From NCBI RefSeq assembly GCF_040581485.1, contig NC_090128.1:24954931-25018930 (forward strand): 64,000 bases of DNA. Direction: 5' to 3'. Below the pieces are notes generated by a model. The model worked only from the letters and a program-made list of their open reading frames with translations. It made no database searches and had not been told where the DNA came from. Source of the stretch: Linepithema humile. Its lineage: Eukaryota; Arthropoda; Insecta; Hymenoptera; Formicidae. Position numbers and translations under genes: made by a program. This document shows positions 25,624-36,581 of this stretch, piece by piece (position 1 is the first letter of the stretch; each line of letters starts with the position of its first letter).

Positions 25624-26916
25624 CATATATGTATTGTACGTATACGTCGCGTTAACAACAGTCGATGTCATTGTTAATTTCATTGACAGAGAGAGGAAGT
25701 GGAATATATCGCGTGACTTCGCACTAATGATTAGGACTAAACTATCGAAGAACGAGATAACATCCACTTCCGTGTATCTTTCCTCTTGGTCCACTTCGTG
25801 ATGATGCCTCGAAGGCATCGCCAGAACAGTCGAGAGGATCTGACAGGACACCGCGATGTGGAATTAATTCAAATTCCGTTAATCAATGTGATTAATTTTA
25901 TTTTATTAAATTAAATAATGATGTATAATAATAATTAAACTGAATAACTAATTAAGTATATGATATTTAATTGCAATTAAAATTTTTTATTCATGCGCGC
26001 GCGCACACAATGATTTTGTAGAGTAATTTATTTTTTCTCTCTTAATCTTTCCTTCTCTCGGTTGATTAAATTACATTTTTATATAATTTTTTTCATGCAT
26101 TTTTTTGCAACACAACATTGTTCACAACAAATTTATAACATATTTGTAACAACTTTACATTTTTTTAACGTAATTAAACCAAAAGTAGGATCTTGTAATT
26201 TCATAATTTATGTATGCTATAAGCATTTAATGTATGAGTCACGAAGTTTTTTTTGTTTTTCTAACTCCGATCTGACAGGTGTCGGGTTACTTATGGCTTA
26301 AGGATGCAAAGTATATCTTTATTTCCTTTCTCTTGCTTGTGTTTTTTTAGTATCATTTTTATGAAAGTGTATTAGTAATATAATCAAAATTTAATATCTA
26401 TAATGTGACAAAGTTTTAATTATATAATACGATCAGAGTATAATACGAAATTCAAAATATCATAAAATACGATTGTGCAAGACAAATGTTTTATTATTTT
26501 TTACAAATATTACTAATCGCTGGTAAATTAATTATAAATATATTTTCGAAAGTATAGAACTTTTTATTAAAAGAAAACTATATAAATTAAACTACGTTTG
26601 TAAATTTACAATTATCTTCATTTTTAGTATTTTTCCAGCAAATACAAAGTAACATAACATTAATGTTTTAAAATCATCATAAGGCTCGTATGATAATATC
26701 AAATTAATATATATTAAAGAGCATCTCGAACTATCGCTGGTTGTTAGTGCGAAAATTATTAATGTTTTTCATATAGAAATTTTTAATTCATCTACTAGAG
26801 ACATTATTAAAGTGTACATTGATCTCGGATTCAAGATACTAAAGTGTACGAAAAATACGTACATCGATCTCATTATCGAAAATCTGAATTGTACAAATTA
26901 AAGAAAGAAAGGAAGT
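25624..26916. other. AT-rich intronic DNA, no gene recognised
   Basis: Frames of about 65-98 codons overlap on both strands at 25604-25851, partly inside the adjacent MITE. They show no family motif. A short CGCGCGCGCACACA microsatellite lies at about 25996. Nothing else is supportable. Confidence 0.4.
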
Positions 26917-27208
26917 TGTTGAGTGTGACGCGAGGTGAAAATAAACACTCGCGGCGTCTCCTTCCTTTTGTTGAAGAAAACTAACTTTATTATGAAAAAT
27001 GCTGCCACAATGCAGCCTTGTAACACACGCTACCGTGCAAGACGGACGTACAACGAATATATATATAAAAAAAAAAACACACGAAAGTGCAGCAGGGGAG
27101 GGGGCCCCTCTTATGCGGGACCCGCGACATCTGCTGGAATCACGAAGGATTCAAGCCTCCTATCCAGGCTTCCTTTTCTAACGACAGCCGTCAGCCTTAG
27201 TCTCAACA
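26917..27208 (-). repeat. 3' LTR of the BEL/Pao element
   Basis: 292-bp direct repeat of 32961-33253 with TG...CA-type ends (TGTTGAG / CTCAACA). It is the 3' LTR because the polyprotein reads on the minus strand. A purine-rich tract just internal to it is weak (minus strand AAGGCGGCCGGTA). Confidence 0.95.
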
Positions 27209-27371
27209 TACCGGCCGCCTTGGAAAGCTTAGCTTTACAAATAAAATAATTCTTATTGAACTTATGAATAGAATAATCTTTGGTAGCTGACACCAATCTG
27301 AAACAGAACATATGATAATGCTATTGATGAGAAAACTTAGCCTAACGTTGAATGATTATAAATAATAATGA

Positions 27372-30300
27372 TTATTTTTCCATGGGAAGTAGACTCAGTT
27401 TGTTGGATGGCCTTTTAAAGATTCCCTTGGCAGTTTTAATTGTTGCTGCTCGGACGACACCATCGTCTCCAGGGTGAACTTCCTGCACCCTACCAAGAGG
27501 CCAGCACAATGGTGGCACATTATCCTCTCGAATGAGTACCATGTCACCAGGAGCGACATTTATGTCTTCGGTGCTCCATTTTGTTCGTTGTTGCAACTGA
27601 TTGAGATAATCCTTGGACCATCTCCTCCATAGATGCTGACGCATCTGCTCGACTCGTTGCCATCTGGAAAGCCTGTTTTCTTGAACCTCTATTAGTGCAG
27701 GTTCCGGGATCCCAGTAAGTATATCTCCAATGAGAAAGTGCCCGGGAGATAGGTAAGACAGATCATTGGGATCGTTGGATAGGACAGTGATAGGACGGGA
27801 ATTTAATATAGCTTCAATTTGGATTGATAAGGTTTGCATTTCGTCAGTTGTTAGCAGAGCTGTGCCGACAACCCTTTTGAAGTGAGTTTTGAACGATCGC
27901 ACAGCAGCTTCCCAAATACCGCCAAAATTGGGAGCTCTCGGTGGTATAAAGTGCCATTGAATCCTTTGGCTAATTGAATCGTGAACTATTTTGTGCTTTT
28001 CCTTGGTGAACATGATGTAAAACTCCTTTAATTCTCGATCCGCGCCTACGAAGTTGGTGGCGTTATCGGAAAAAATGTGGGTTGGATTTCCTCTTCGTCC
28101 AATGAAGCGTTTAAGAACATGTATGAAGCCTTCAGCTGACAAGTCAAAGGTTATCTCAATGTGAACTGCCTTGGTCACCAGACATACGAAAATGGCAGCG
28201 TAAGATTTTATGATTTTTGCATTACGTCGCTTTGATTCACGAAGCTGAAATGGGCCGCAAAAGTCAATTCCTACGTTGGAGAATGCTCGCGACGTTTGAA
28301 CTCTTTGCTTCGGTAAGTTGCCCATGATTGGTTGAATCGTTGATGGGGCTGTACGAAAGCATTTGATGCACCTTCTTATAATATGACGCACTACATTTCT
28401 ACCATTCAGTGGCCAAAACCCTTGACGCAAGGATGCCAGAGTTGTTTGCGATCCAGCGTGAAGTAACCTGGAATGTTCGTGCTGTATCAGCAGTCTTGTA
28501 AAGGAATGGTTAGAAGGTAATACCATTTGATGTCTTGCTGAATATGGTATATTAGCATGTTGAAGCCTACCACCAACTCGCAAAATTCCTTGTTCATCCA
28601 GAAAAGGACTGAGAGATGCAAGCTTACTATTTCTTGGTAGCTGTTGATGATTGCGCAAGCATTTGAGCTCACTTAAAAAAGCCGATGATTGAATCATTTT
28701 GACCAATGATTGTACAGCCATGTTGAGTTCCTCGCTTGATAGTCTTCCCTTGCGCTTGAGTTTGCTGAAGTGACAATTATTGATGAAACGTAAAATATAT
28801 CCATGAACTCGAACTAATTTGTTGAAGGTAGAATATTTGTCGAATAGCCATGGCGATTCCTGTTTGGTAATGGCAGCTGTTGTCGTTTTCCTCTGCTCTG
28901 GTACCTCTTGATCCAAAGGTAAATCCTTGATGTACCATTCAGTTGCATCTTGCGAGTGCCATGTTGGACCCTTCCACCATAAATCCGCTTTGAGTAACAA
29001 TGCTGGCGACATGCCTCTCGAAACGATGTCCGCAGGATTGCGTGATGACTCCATATGGTACCAATCGTTTGGATCTGAAATGTCTTGAATTGCACTAACA
29101 CGATTTGCAACGAAGGTGCTCCATCTCCTAGGAGAAGATTTTATCCATGAAAGTGCTATGGTAGAATCCGACCAGTGATATATTCGCGTGAACTTGACAT
29201 TAATAGACTCTAGAATCTTATGCACTAGCTGAGCTAATAGCAATGCAGCGCATAATTCCAAACGTGGTAAAGACAGATTTTTCAAAGGCGCTACCCTTGA
29301 TTTTGCACATAATAAATTCGTTTCATAGCAATCTTCTGTTTTGCTCCGAATGTACACACAAGCTCCGTATGCCTTTTCGCTGGCATCTGAAAATCCACAT
29401 AATTCTATGATTTTGGTGTTATGAGGAATGACCTTTCGTGGTATTTGAAGTTTGTTTAAAACATGGAGCTCCGATTCATAACGCGACCATTGAGTTTGTA
29501 TATCGCTGGGAACTGCTTCATCCCAATCAACCTTTAACTGCCACAATCGTTGCATAAAGATTTTTGCCGTAATTATGATCGGCCCCAAAATTCCCAAAGG
29601 ATCGAAGATGTGAGCAATGGTGGAGAGTATGCTCCTCTTTGAAATCTTGAGTTGTTTAGTAGTGGTAATATTAAACTGAAACGTATCGCTCTGTGAGTTC
29701 CATTGCATACCAAGTGTGGGTACATTTACATCCTCGCTGATGTTCAAGATATGATTTGAAGACGATGCAGGTATGCCATTCAATATTGCTTGCTCATTTG
29801 ATGCCCATTTGCGTAGAACAAAACCCGCTTTACTTAAGATTGTATTTACTTCATTTCGTATTGTAATGAGATCCTGAATTGAGTCGGCACCCGTTAAAAG
29901 GTCGTCGACGTAAAAATCGGATAGAATTCTTGCCGATCCCATTGGCATGTTGGTCTGCTCCAGCTTAGCAATCTCTTGTAAAGAGCGTACTGCAAGGAAT
30001 GATGCCGATGCAGTGCCATATGTGACAGTAGTTAACTCAAAAACCCTCACTTCTTCTTCATCGCTGTTTCGCCATAAAATCCTTTGTAATGCCCATTGAG
30101 ACTCATTGATCAAGACCTGTCGGTACATTTTGGCCACATCTCCAGTGAGGACGTACTGCCAAATACGAAACTTGAATAGAATGGAAATGAGATCTTGTTG
30201 CAGAGTTGGCCCTACCATCAGAATATCATTGAGTGACACTCCTGTGTCGGTCTTACAGGAAGCATCGAACACGACACGTATCTTTGTGGTGGAGCTAGTA

Positions 30301-32585
30301 TCCTTGAAAACAGCATGATGCGGCATGTAATAAGCTGGAAACGTTCCTTGAGTTTCTAGAGTGACAGGATGCATGTGCTGGAGCTCTAGATATTCTTGCA
30401 TAAACTGTGCGTATTCCCTTTTCATTTCTGGATGGCGATTCAATTTACGCTCCATTGAATAAAATCGTTTCAGCGCTATGTCGTAGGAAGATCCTAGTGT
30501 CTGCAACTTGTCCCTTTTGATTGGCAATTGTACCACGAATCTGCCTTGTTCCGTTCGGCGATGAGTTTCGTTGAAGTGTTCTTCACATTCTCGCTCTTCG
30601 GCTGTAAGCACCGGTTTGGTCAAAACTTGTTCCATTTGCCAGAACCTTTCAACAGCTTGCTCTAGACTAGTATGATTCACTGAAAGGTTACATTGTGTCG
30701 TTCCTTGTGTTGCAACATTACTTGGACATTTACCGCCTATTATCCATCCAAACAACGTTTTTTGAAGCAAAGGATGCTCTGAGGACTCCTTGATTTGTCC
30801 CATGCAAAGAATGCTCCAAAACATCTCAGCACCTAGCAATACATCCACATCCATAGATCGGTAAAATTCCGGATCGGCCAAAGGTAAGTTTTGCGGAATC
30901 TTGAATCTGTGCTTGTCCATTGTGATGTTGGGCAAACGTTCTGTGATTTGTTTCACCACTAGGCAATTCGTGATGATCTTGTATGCGTAGTGTCTCGAAC
31001 TTATTTGCACTTGAATCATTTTTTGAATTTTACTGCATGCTTGATTGACTCCGACGATTGAAATATCAATTGATTTTGTCGTAAGGCCTAGATGTCGTAC
31101 TAAATCCTCTGTTATAAAATTAGACTGAGACCCTGAGTCTAGGAGTGCGCGACATGTTTGCTTTCTTCCTTGACAATCCTGCACATTTACTAATGCCGTT
31201 GATAAAAAAACTTGTGATGACAAATTCGACATTGTAGTATGGGCCATCTTCGATGTAGATGAATTTACTTGCAAATTTGCTGATTGAGGTGAGGGAGTCG
31301 CAGCCGTCTCTTGCGGCTCGTCCTTTGAAATATGCAATAACGTGTTATGTCGTTTACCACACGTCTTACAATTACTCGATTTACAGGTTTTTGCCGTATG
31401 CGATGAAGCCTTCATGCAGTTCCAGCATAGCTTGTACTCCTTGATACATTTCAGACGATCCTCCGGAGAGAGCTTCAAAAATTGTTCACATGCATATATC
31501 TGATGATCTCCCTTGCATTTTTGACATGCTGCTGTTCTAGAGCTAACAAGTGATGAGACCTTTGCTTGACTAGCCTTAGTTTGCAAATGTGATGAAGGCT
31601 GAACCTTTCTGTTGACTGCCTCGAGCATGTGGCACCTGTGCTCCAAAAATTCGGTTAGACGTTGCAAGGTAGGAATGTCAGTCTCAGTGATACTGTTTTC
31701 CCACTCCTTGTTGGTAGTGTGATCCAACTTACCGGTTATCAAATGTATGATAATATCGTCCCATGATTCTGTCGGACGGCCGATGGCCTTTAGCGCCCTC
31801 ATGTGCTTCAAGACTCCATCCACTAAGTGACGAAGACCAATGTAGCTTTCCTTAAAAACAGGTTGCAAATCAAACAACGCCTTAATGTGCTTTTGTATAA
31901 TAAGACGCTTATTGTCGTATCGTCTTTTCAACATTTGCCATGCTTCTTTATAGTTTCCTGCCGAGATCTCGAGCGATTGAATTATTTCCGCGGCTTCTCC
32001 TTTGAGAGATGATTTTAGATAATGAAATTTCTGAATTTCATTGATTGACGTGTCGCGATGAATGAGCGATCGAAACGTGTCATGGAACGGATACCATTCC
32101 TCATAGACTCCCGAAAAAGACGGTAAATCGATTTTAGGAAGCCTTAAATTCTTGGCAGTCGCTTGATTCCGATTGACAGGATTGACAAAATGCGCTTCGC
32201 CTTCCGGGACGTTAACCACACTGCGAGCTGTAATCAAATCTTGAAATTTAGCAATGATGTCATAATATGCTTCCTCGAATTCCGCTCTCTCAAGCTCATG
32301 CGTATCGAATAACTCTGGAGAATCTTGCAATGATTCGATTTCCGCTTGGATTTCATCGAATTGTGACCACGCTGTCTCGATTTTTGCTTTGCGTTCTGAT
32401 AATTGCGTTACTGACATGTCGCGGACTGCACCCGATGTGACTGTACTAAAAGCCCTTGTGCACTGCGCCTTTATTTGACCCCTGCGAATCTTTAATCTCT
32501 TTATCTTATCCTCAAGACTCATTTTGACGGATGTCGATAAAAATGCAAATACAATAGGTAATGTGGAAATGGGTAAGGTGGGCAA
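27372..32585 (-). CDS. BEL/Pao Gag-Pol polyprotein (1737 aa, intact)
   Basis: A single frame carries all enzymes needed for retrotransposition. Order: an N-terminal Gag-like region with a DUF1759-type segment around LPKIDLPSFSG; Cys/His knuckles around CWNC (387-390); an aspartic protease with LLDSGSQSNF (D483); reverse transcriptase with FYVDDLL (YVDD 892-895); RNase H with SDASEKAYGA and later DSTIALSW; integrase with an HHCC zinc module and catalytic D1441, D1507, E1559 (GIDFCGPF, FSDNATNF, GGIWEAA); then the C-terminal DUF5641-like domain (PGDMVLIRED). The first ATG is at 32585; an in-frame ATG at 32522 (MSLEDK) is an equally plausible start. No stop or frameshift was seen, so it may be competent. 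It is a retroelement, not a host gene. Confidence 0.95.
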   Translation of the reverse strand: MPTLPISTLPIVFAFLSTSVKMSLEDKIKRLKIRRGQIKAQCTRAFSTVTSGAVRDMSVTQLSERKAKIETAWSQFDEIQAEIESLQDSPELFDTHELERAEFEEAYYDIIAKFQDLITARSVVNVPEGEAHFVNPVNRNQATAKNLRLPKIDLPSFSGVYEEWYPFHDTFRSLIHRDTSINEIQKFHYLKSSLKGEAAEIIQSLEISAGNYKEAWQMLKRRYDNKRLIIQKHIKALFDLQPVFKESYIGLRHLVDGVLKHMRALKAIGRPTESWDDIIIHLITGKLDHTTNKEWENSITETDIPTLQRLTEFLEHRCHMLEAVNRKVQPSSHLQTKASQAKVSSLVSSRTAACQKCKGDHQIYACEQFLKLSPEDRLKCIKEYKLCWNCMKASSHTAKTCKSSNCKTCGKRHNTLLHISKDEPQETAATPSPQSANLQVNSSTSKMAHTTMSNLSSQVFLSTALVNVQDCQGRKQTCRALLDSGSQSNFITEDLVRHLGLTTKSIDISIVGVNQACSKIQKMIQVQISSRHYAYKIITNCLVVKQITERLPNITMDKHRFKIPQNLPLADPEFYRSMDVDVLLGAEMFWSILCMGQIKESSEHPLLQKTLFGWIIGGKCPSNVATQGTTQCNLSVNHTSLEQAVERFWQMEQVLTKPVLTAEERECEEHFNETHRRTEQGRFVVQLPIKRDKLQTLGSSYDIALKRFYSMERKLNRHPEMKREYAQFMQEYLELQHMHPVTLETQGTFPAYYMPHHAVFKDTSSTTKIRVVFDASCKTDTGVSLNDILMVGPTLQQDLISILFKFRIWQYVLTGDVAKMYRQVLINESQWALQRILWRNSDEEEVRVFELTTVTYGTASASFLAVRSLQEIAKLEQTNMPMGSARILSDFYVDDLLTGADSIQDLITIRNEVNTILSKAGFVLRKWASNEQAILNGIPASSSNHILNISEDVNVPTLGMQWNSQSDTFQFNITTTKQLKISKRSILSTIAHIFDPLGILGPIIITAKIFMQRLWQLKVDWDEAVPSDIQTQWSRYESELHVLNKLQIPRKVIPHNTKIIELCGFSDASEKAYGACVYIRSKTEDCYETNLLCAKSRVAPLKNLSLPRLELCAALLLAQLVHKILESINVKFTRIYHWSDSTIALSWIKSSPRRWSTFVANRVSAIQDISDPNDWYHMESSRNPADIVSRGMSPALLLKADLWWKGPTWHSQDATEWYIKDLPLDQEVPEQRKTTTAAITKQESPWLFDKYSTFNKLVRVHGYILRFINNCHFSKLKRKGRLSSEELNMAVQSLVKMIQSSAFLSELKCLRNHQQLPRNSKLASLSPFLDEQGILRVGGRLQHANIPYSARHQMVLPSNHSFTRLLIQHEHSRLLHAGSQTTLASLRQGFWPLNGRNVVRHIIRRCIKCFRTAPSTIQPIMGNLPKQRVQTSRAFSNVGIDFCGPFQLRESKRRNAKIIKSYAAIFVCLVTKAVHIEITFDLSAEGFIHVLKRFIGRRGNPTHIFSDNATNFVGADRELKEFYIMFTKEKHKIVHDSISQRIQWHFIPPRAPNFGGIWEAAVRSFKTHFKRVVGTALLTTDEMQTLSIQIEAILNSRPITVLSNDPNDLSYLSPGHFLIGDILTGIPEPALIEVQENRLSRWQRVEQMRQHLWRRWSKDYLNQLQQRTKWSTEDINVAPGDMVLIREDNVPPLCWPLGRVQEVHPGDDGVVRAATIKTAKGIFKRPSNKLSLLPMEK

Positions 32586-32941
32586 TTCTGGAGACTTACC
32601 GATCGCTGTATTTATTTACCGGCTGGTTAGGCAACTCATGTTACCACTTATTGTCGAAACTCTTCGTTGTGGTTTGCCCTCTCGCTTCTTTGTCTGCAAT
32701 GGTTTCCGTAACTTACGAAAATGCCGATTTTCGCAGTTTCCTTGAATATGTCTTGTTGCTGGACGATTCGATGTACGCAAGCCTCAGACTAACTTGCCTT
32801 GTTTCGTGCAAGCTCACTTGTTGTATGTAGCAGAATGCTCTCGAAGCTTCTCGTATGCACGAATGTTTGGGGACTCGCGGCGATGTATGCGTTACCAGAG
32901 ACCGTTGTCTCCTGTCTTCTACGAATTTTACGGATCCCGCG

Positions 32942-32959
32942 ATCCGGCTCGAAGGACCA
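32942..32959 (-). other. Primer binding site, tRNA-Tyr type
   Basis: One base inside the 5' LTR, the minus strand reads TGGTCCTTCGAGCCGGAT, 18 bases complementary to a tRNA 3' end with CCA. The acceptor strand TCGAAGGA and the T-arm CCGGC are those of metazoan tRNA-Tyr as I recall it. The identity of the primer tRNA is from knowledge, not a search. Confidence 0.75.
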
Positions 32960-32960
32960 A

Positions 32961-33253
32961 TGTTGAGTGTGACGCGAGGTGAAAATAAACACTCGCGGCG
33001 TCTCCTTCCTTTTGTTGAAGAAAACTAACTTTATTATGAAAAATGCTGCCACAATGCAGCCTTGTAACACACGCTACCGTGCAAGACGGACGTACAACGA
33101 ATATATATATAAAAAAAAAAAACACACGAAAGTGCAGCAGGGGAGGGGGCCCCTCTTATGCGGGACCCGCGACATCTGCTGGAATCACGAAGGATTCAAG
33201 CCTCCTATCCAGGCTTCCTTTTCTAACGACAGCCGTCAGCCTTAGTCTCAACA
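32961..33253 (-). repeat. 5' LTR of the BEL/Pao element
   Basis: 293-bp copy of the other LTR; the only difference seen is one additional A near 33120. The run of TATATATA on the minus strand could supply the TATA function. It is followed on the minus strand by the primer binding site. Confidence 0.95.
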
Positions 33254-33301
33254 GAAGTTATTTGAAAGAAGGAAGAATTAATTAACGTTTCAGCCCGGAA
33301 A

Positions 33302-33452
33302 ATGACCACACAATCATAAAAAAAGCAATAACCCAGCAAACACAAAGTAACAGCAATATAACAGTAATATTTTGTTCAATTTGTGTTTGTTGAGTTATTA
33401 GTTTTTTTATGATCGCATTCTTTTTTATGATTGTGTGATCATTTGTCAGGCA
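33302..33452. repeat. Inverted repeat beside the retrotransposon
   Basis: ACACAATCATAAAAAA and CAGCAAACACAAA on the left pair with TTTGTGTTTGTTGAG and TTATGATTGTGTGAT on the right. The right arm contains a duplicated TTTTTTATGAT motif. Likely a small MITE lying about 50 bp from the retroelement insertion site. Confidence 0.6.
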
Positions 33453-33459
33453 AAAATGC

Positions 33460-36400
33460 CTAAGGATTACCTAAAGAATAATAATGAAGATTTCGCCAGG
33501 GAGAGAAGCAAAACAATCAAATTATTACTTTCCATATGACAATGACATAAGATACAGTGAAATTCGCATTAGTTTCGTGAAGCATGATAGGAAAACTTAA
33601 TCGAAATGCTACGATATGCCTTCAGGGGATGAATCGGAACTGAAATTGGAAGCCCGACGTAGGTGTATATAATCCAGATTAAACGAATTGAAATGTAATT
33701 TACGCCACCGCAATGCATGGTTAGCACCGTGGTCACTTGTTCACAATACTAATTTATTTTTTTATTGTTGTTCCTATTTTTTCGTCACTAGTTTTTATCA
33801 ATGTGGACATTCAGCATGATAAGGATGGTTCTATTATTATATTGTTATATTTCGTACGGGATCTCCATTTACTTATGTTTCGTCCAGCTGCACACAAAAT
33901 TGCGCACATTTCCGCTGTTCTTAAATTCTTAAAATTTTTAATAAGTACCGTTATCTTTCGTTTATTAAACGCAAGAGATTGAATTATTATAGATAGTTAT
34001 ATAATATGCAGTCAATTGCTGTTTTTGAAAATCGAGAATATATTTTCAGTTTTATCATTGAATATATTAAATTCTGCACTGATATTTTTTCTCATATCGC
34101 GAAGATGAGTTAACAAATTTTTGACAAATTATTATTTCAGAAAAAATATATTTATTAGAAAAACATTTACATTTGTAGGATATTTTTCTATATGTATAGT
34201 CACTTATATATGTTGCTTTTCAACACACTTTCTGTAACGGAAATTTTTAGACTTCTTATAGAAAAAATTTTTTTCTCGATAAATAATTTAATATGTATCA
34301 CAGTTCTCACTTTATTGTTATTAAGAAATTTTCCCCCCTTAGTCGTTTATAATTGACAAGAACCCTTGACAATCTGACAATCCGTGAGCAGCGGGATTAT
34401 ACAGGGGATGAAGTATGAAATTTGTAATTTATTTTTAATCGTTTCTTGTATTAGCTAGGGTGTGCGTTATCATGAAAGAGTAAAGATACTTAAGATAAGA
34501 AATGTTTGTTTTGTTCAAATCCTGAGTTGTAATTATATTTTATGCTTGATCAGATATACGCCTATCATTTGAAGTGAGAATACACACGTTAAAAATATTG
34601 GACATGACATTGATTCAACTATTAATCATACGATGGGTATAATTACAATTACATTTTAATTCAACATTTATAGACTAGATAATTGGATTGGATAGATAAT
34701 TATATACCTGGAAATTACCTCGAAAATCCCTGCAATTTGCAATATATTATAACACGGTGAACTATATCAAAGGCCTTTACAAACTGGTATAGATAGTCTT
34801 TACTTTGAAGCCTATTTCCTGATGATAGAAAGTTGTAATAACTCATTAAATTAATAATGATTGAGTGACGCAAATTGACATAAATTGTTGAATTTGTCAA
34901 ACACAAATTTATGCATAATTATGTTTTCAAAAATTTCAAAAACATAATATGTTGCTTATTAATACATATTTGCTGTTAGTGTAAACAAATTGAAAATAGC
35001 AAAGCAGTTTGTGATATCGAAATGATATCTTTTAATATCATGAAAAATATAAGAAAAATTGAGATATTTTGTTGATAAATTTTTTACAAATATTGAAAAT
35101 ACGCGAACATTTTGCAAAAATTAAAAAATAGCTCTTCAAAATAATTCTAATTCACTTTAGTAACAATCGATCATCATTAGGCGACATTTACATTGTAAGA
35201 GAATTAACACAAAAGCGTTAACTGTACTGTCAAAATTCAGCGTTTAATACGCAATGTCGTAATGTACCAATACGTTGTCCATACTAATATGTAGGATGCT
35301 TCTCGATTCGATGCGATGTGCGTCAGGACTCATTCTGTTCTGACAATGAGAGCTTTATCCTCTTAACATCATTTATTTACCTCGTGCCACGCACTCTCAT
35401 ACTCGTACGCATATATTATACATATTTAATGACGCTCGTATTTACGTGATTAGCTATTACAAACATAAGGAGAATTGAACAATCTCGACAATCAACGCTG
35501 ATAGACAACATGATATTAATGCCGTGATCTCAGTTTTTACCTATTTTTTACTCCTAATTTTTACTTAATTTTTGTGTAATTGTGTTTTCAATCGAGGCAA
35601 ATTTAGCATGCGATTATTTATCTTATCTATTATAATCGACGTTTATTATGAGATTTTTTATTCATATTCTTTTATTTATAACCTCTTGTTTTTATTTGAA
35701 TTTTATATTTATTCCTTATCGATTAACATAGAAACGTTTCATCCATATGAAATCATGATTGCTCTCTCTTACTCATTTTTTTGCTTTAGATTTATATCAC
35801 CTTAATTCTTCGTCTACTAGACGGGTCCAATGAATCCGACTGTATTTTTATTGTTATTATTTTGGTTTATATGTGAATAAAATAACTTGTAACTTCTTGA
35901 CTTTTTGACTAAAATGAGGTTTTCTTATTATATTTTTCTGCTTTACAACTTTTTTTTCTCATATGGATCCAATGTACCCAACTGGTAGTTCTCGTATACA
36001 TGTTTTTTTTATAGATCGACGATTTTAAAGCTTGGGGCTGTAAACATTCTAAACAGCTATTCGCTTTTTTTTTGAAAGTTTTCATGCCTCGAAAATAGTA
36101 TTCTAAAATTTATATATATTAATAACTGATAAAAAAGTATAATCATAATTTTCAACATAAATTTTAATCCCGTTTTTCTCAAAGTTGCAGTTTTCGAAAC
36201 GACGGATAAATTTTGCATAATAGTTAAAATATTTGTTAATTTAATTATTTAAAATCTGATGTCATATTCTTAGACATTCTTTATCTGGTCATAACGATTT
36301 TTTATATATAATATATTTTCTGCTATATCAACAAATTTTAAAATTTTCCTATGTGAACAAACCTGCGAAATATAATTGTGAGAAATAAGGAAAAAATTTG

Positions 36401-36575
36401 ATTTTTAAAATTTTAGATTACTGCTCATACAACGTAAAATCTAAAATTATAAGTAGATTATTATTGTTATAAATTACTATTATGTAATGCCTTAGATCGT
36501 TTTAATTAGCTTTCTTCTCGGCTACGGCGACAAGAAATTCTCATTATCCCGTCAAATACATTCACGTTATTGTTG
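33460..36575. other. AT-rich 3' part of giant intron, no gene seen
   Basis: Only short chance frames (for example 33737-33982, 35572-35805), hydrophobic and AT-biased, with no family motif. No transposon ends or RNA genes were recognised. Confidence 0.45.
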
Positions 36576-36581
36576 TTCTAG

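Larger units (their letters stand above)
26917..33253 (-). mobile_element. Complete BEL/Pao LTR retrotransposon
   Basis: The element is 6337 bp, oriented on the minus strand. LTRs at 26917-27208 and 32961-33253 begin TGTTGAG and end CTCAACA. The target duplication is GAAGT (26912-26916 and 33254-33258); 5 bp is usual for this family. The LTRs appear identical except for one A in an A-run. A primer binding site follows the 5' LTR, and one uninterrupted polyprotein frame fills the interior. No envelope-like frame is seen. The element sits in intron 5 of the GT25 gene in the opposite orientation to that gene. Confidence 0.95.
8653..36581 (+). other. Giant intron 5 of the GT25 gene (about 27.9 kb)
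   Basis: The donor is AG|GTAAGT after residue R357 of the split codon and the acceptor is TTCTAG|G at 36580. All other introns of this gene are 56 bp to about 1.7 kb. The intron hosts an antisense GPCR gene, a complete BEL/Pao retrotransposon and at least six inverted-repeat elements, which together explain only part of its size. The rest is AT-rich unassigned DNA. Confidence 0.85.

Noticed and set aside
25555..25851. 98-codon minus-strand frame overlapping a 65-codon plus-strand frame
   Set aside because: Partly inside a TTAA-flanked MITE and without family motif, splice context or conservation evidence.
26935..27311. Short frames in the LTRs (also at 32979-33285)
   Set aside because: They are duplicated because the LTR is duplicated; no relation to a protein.
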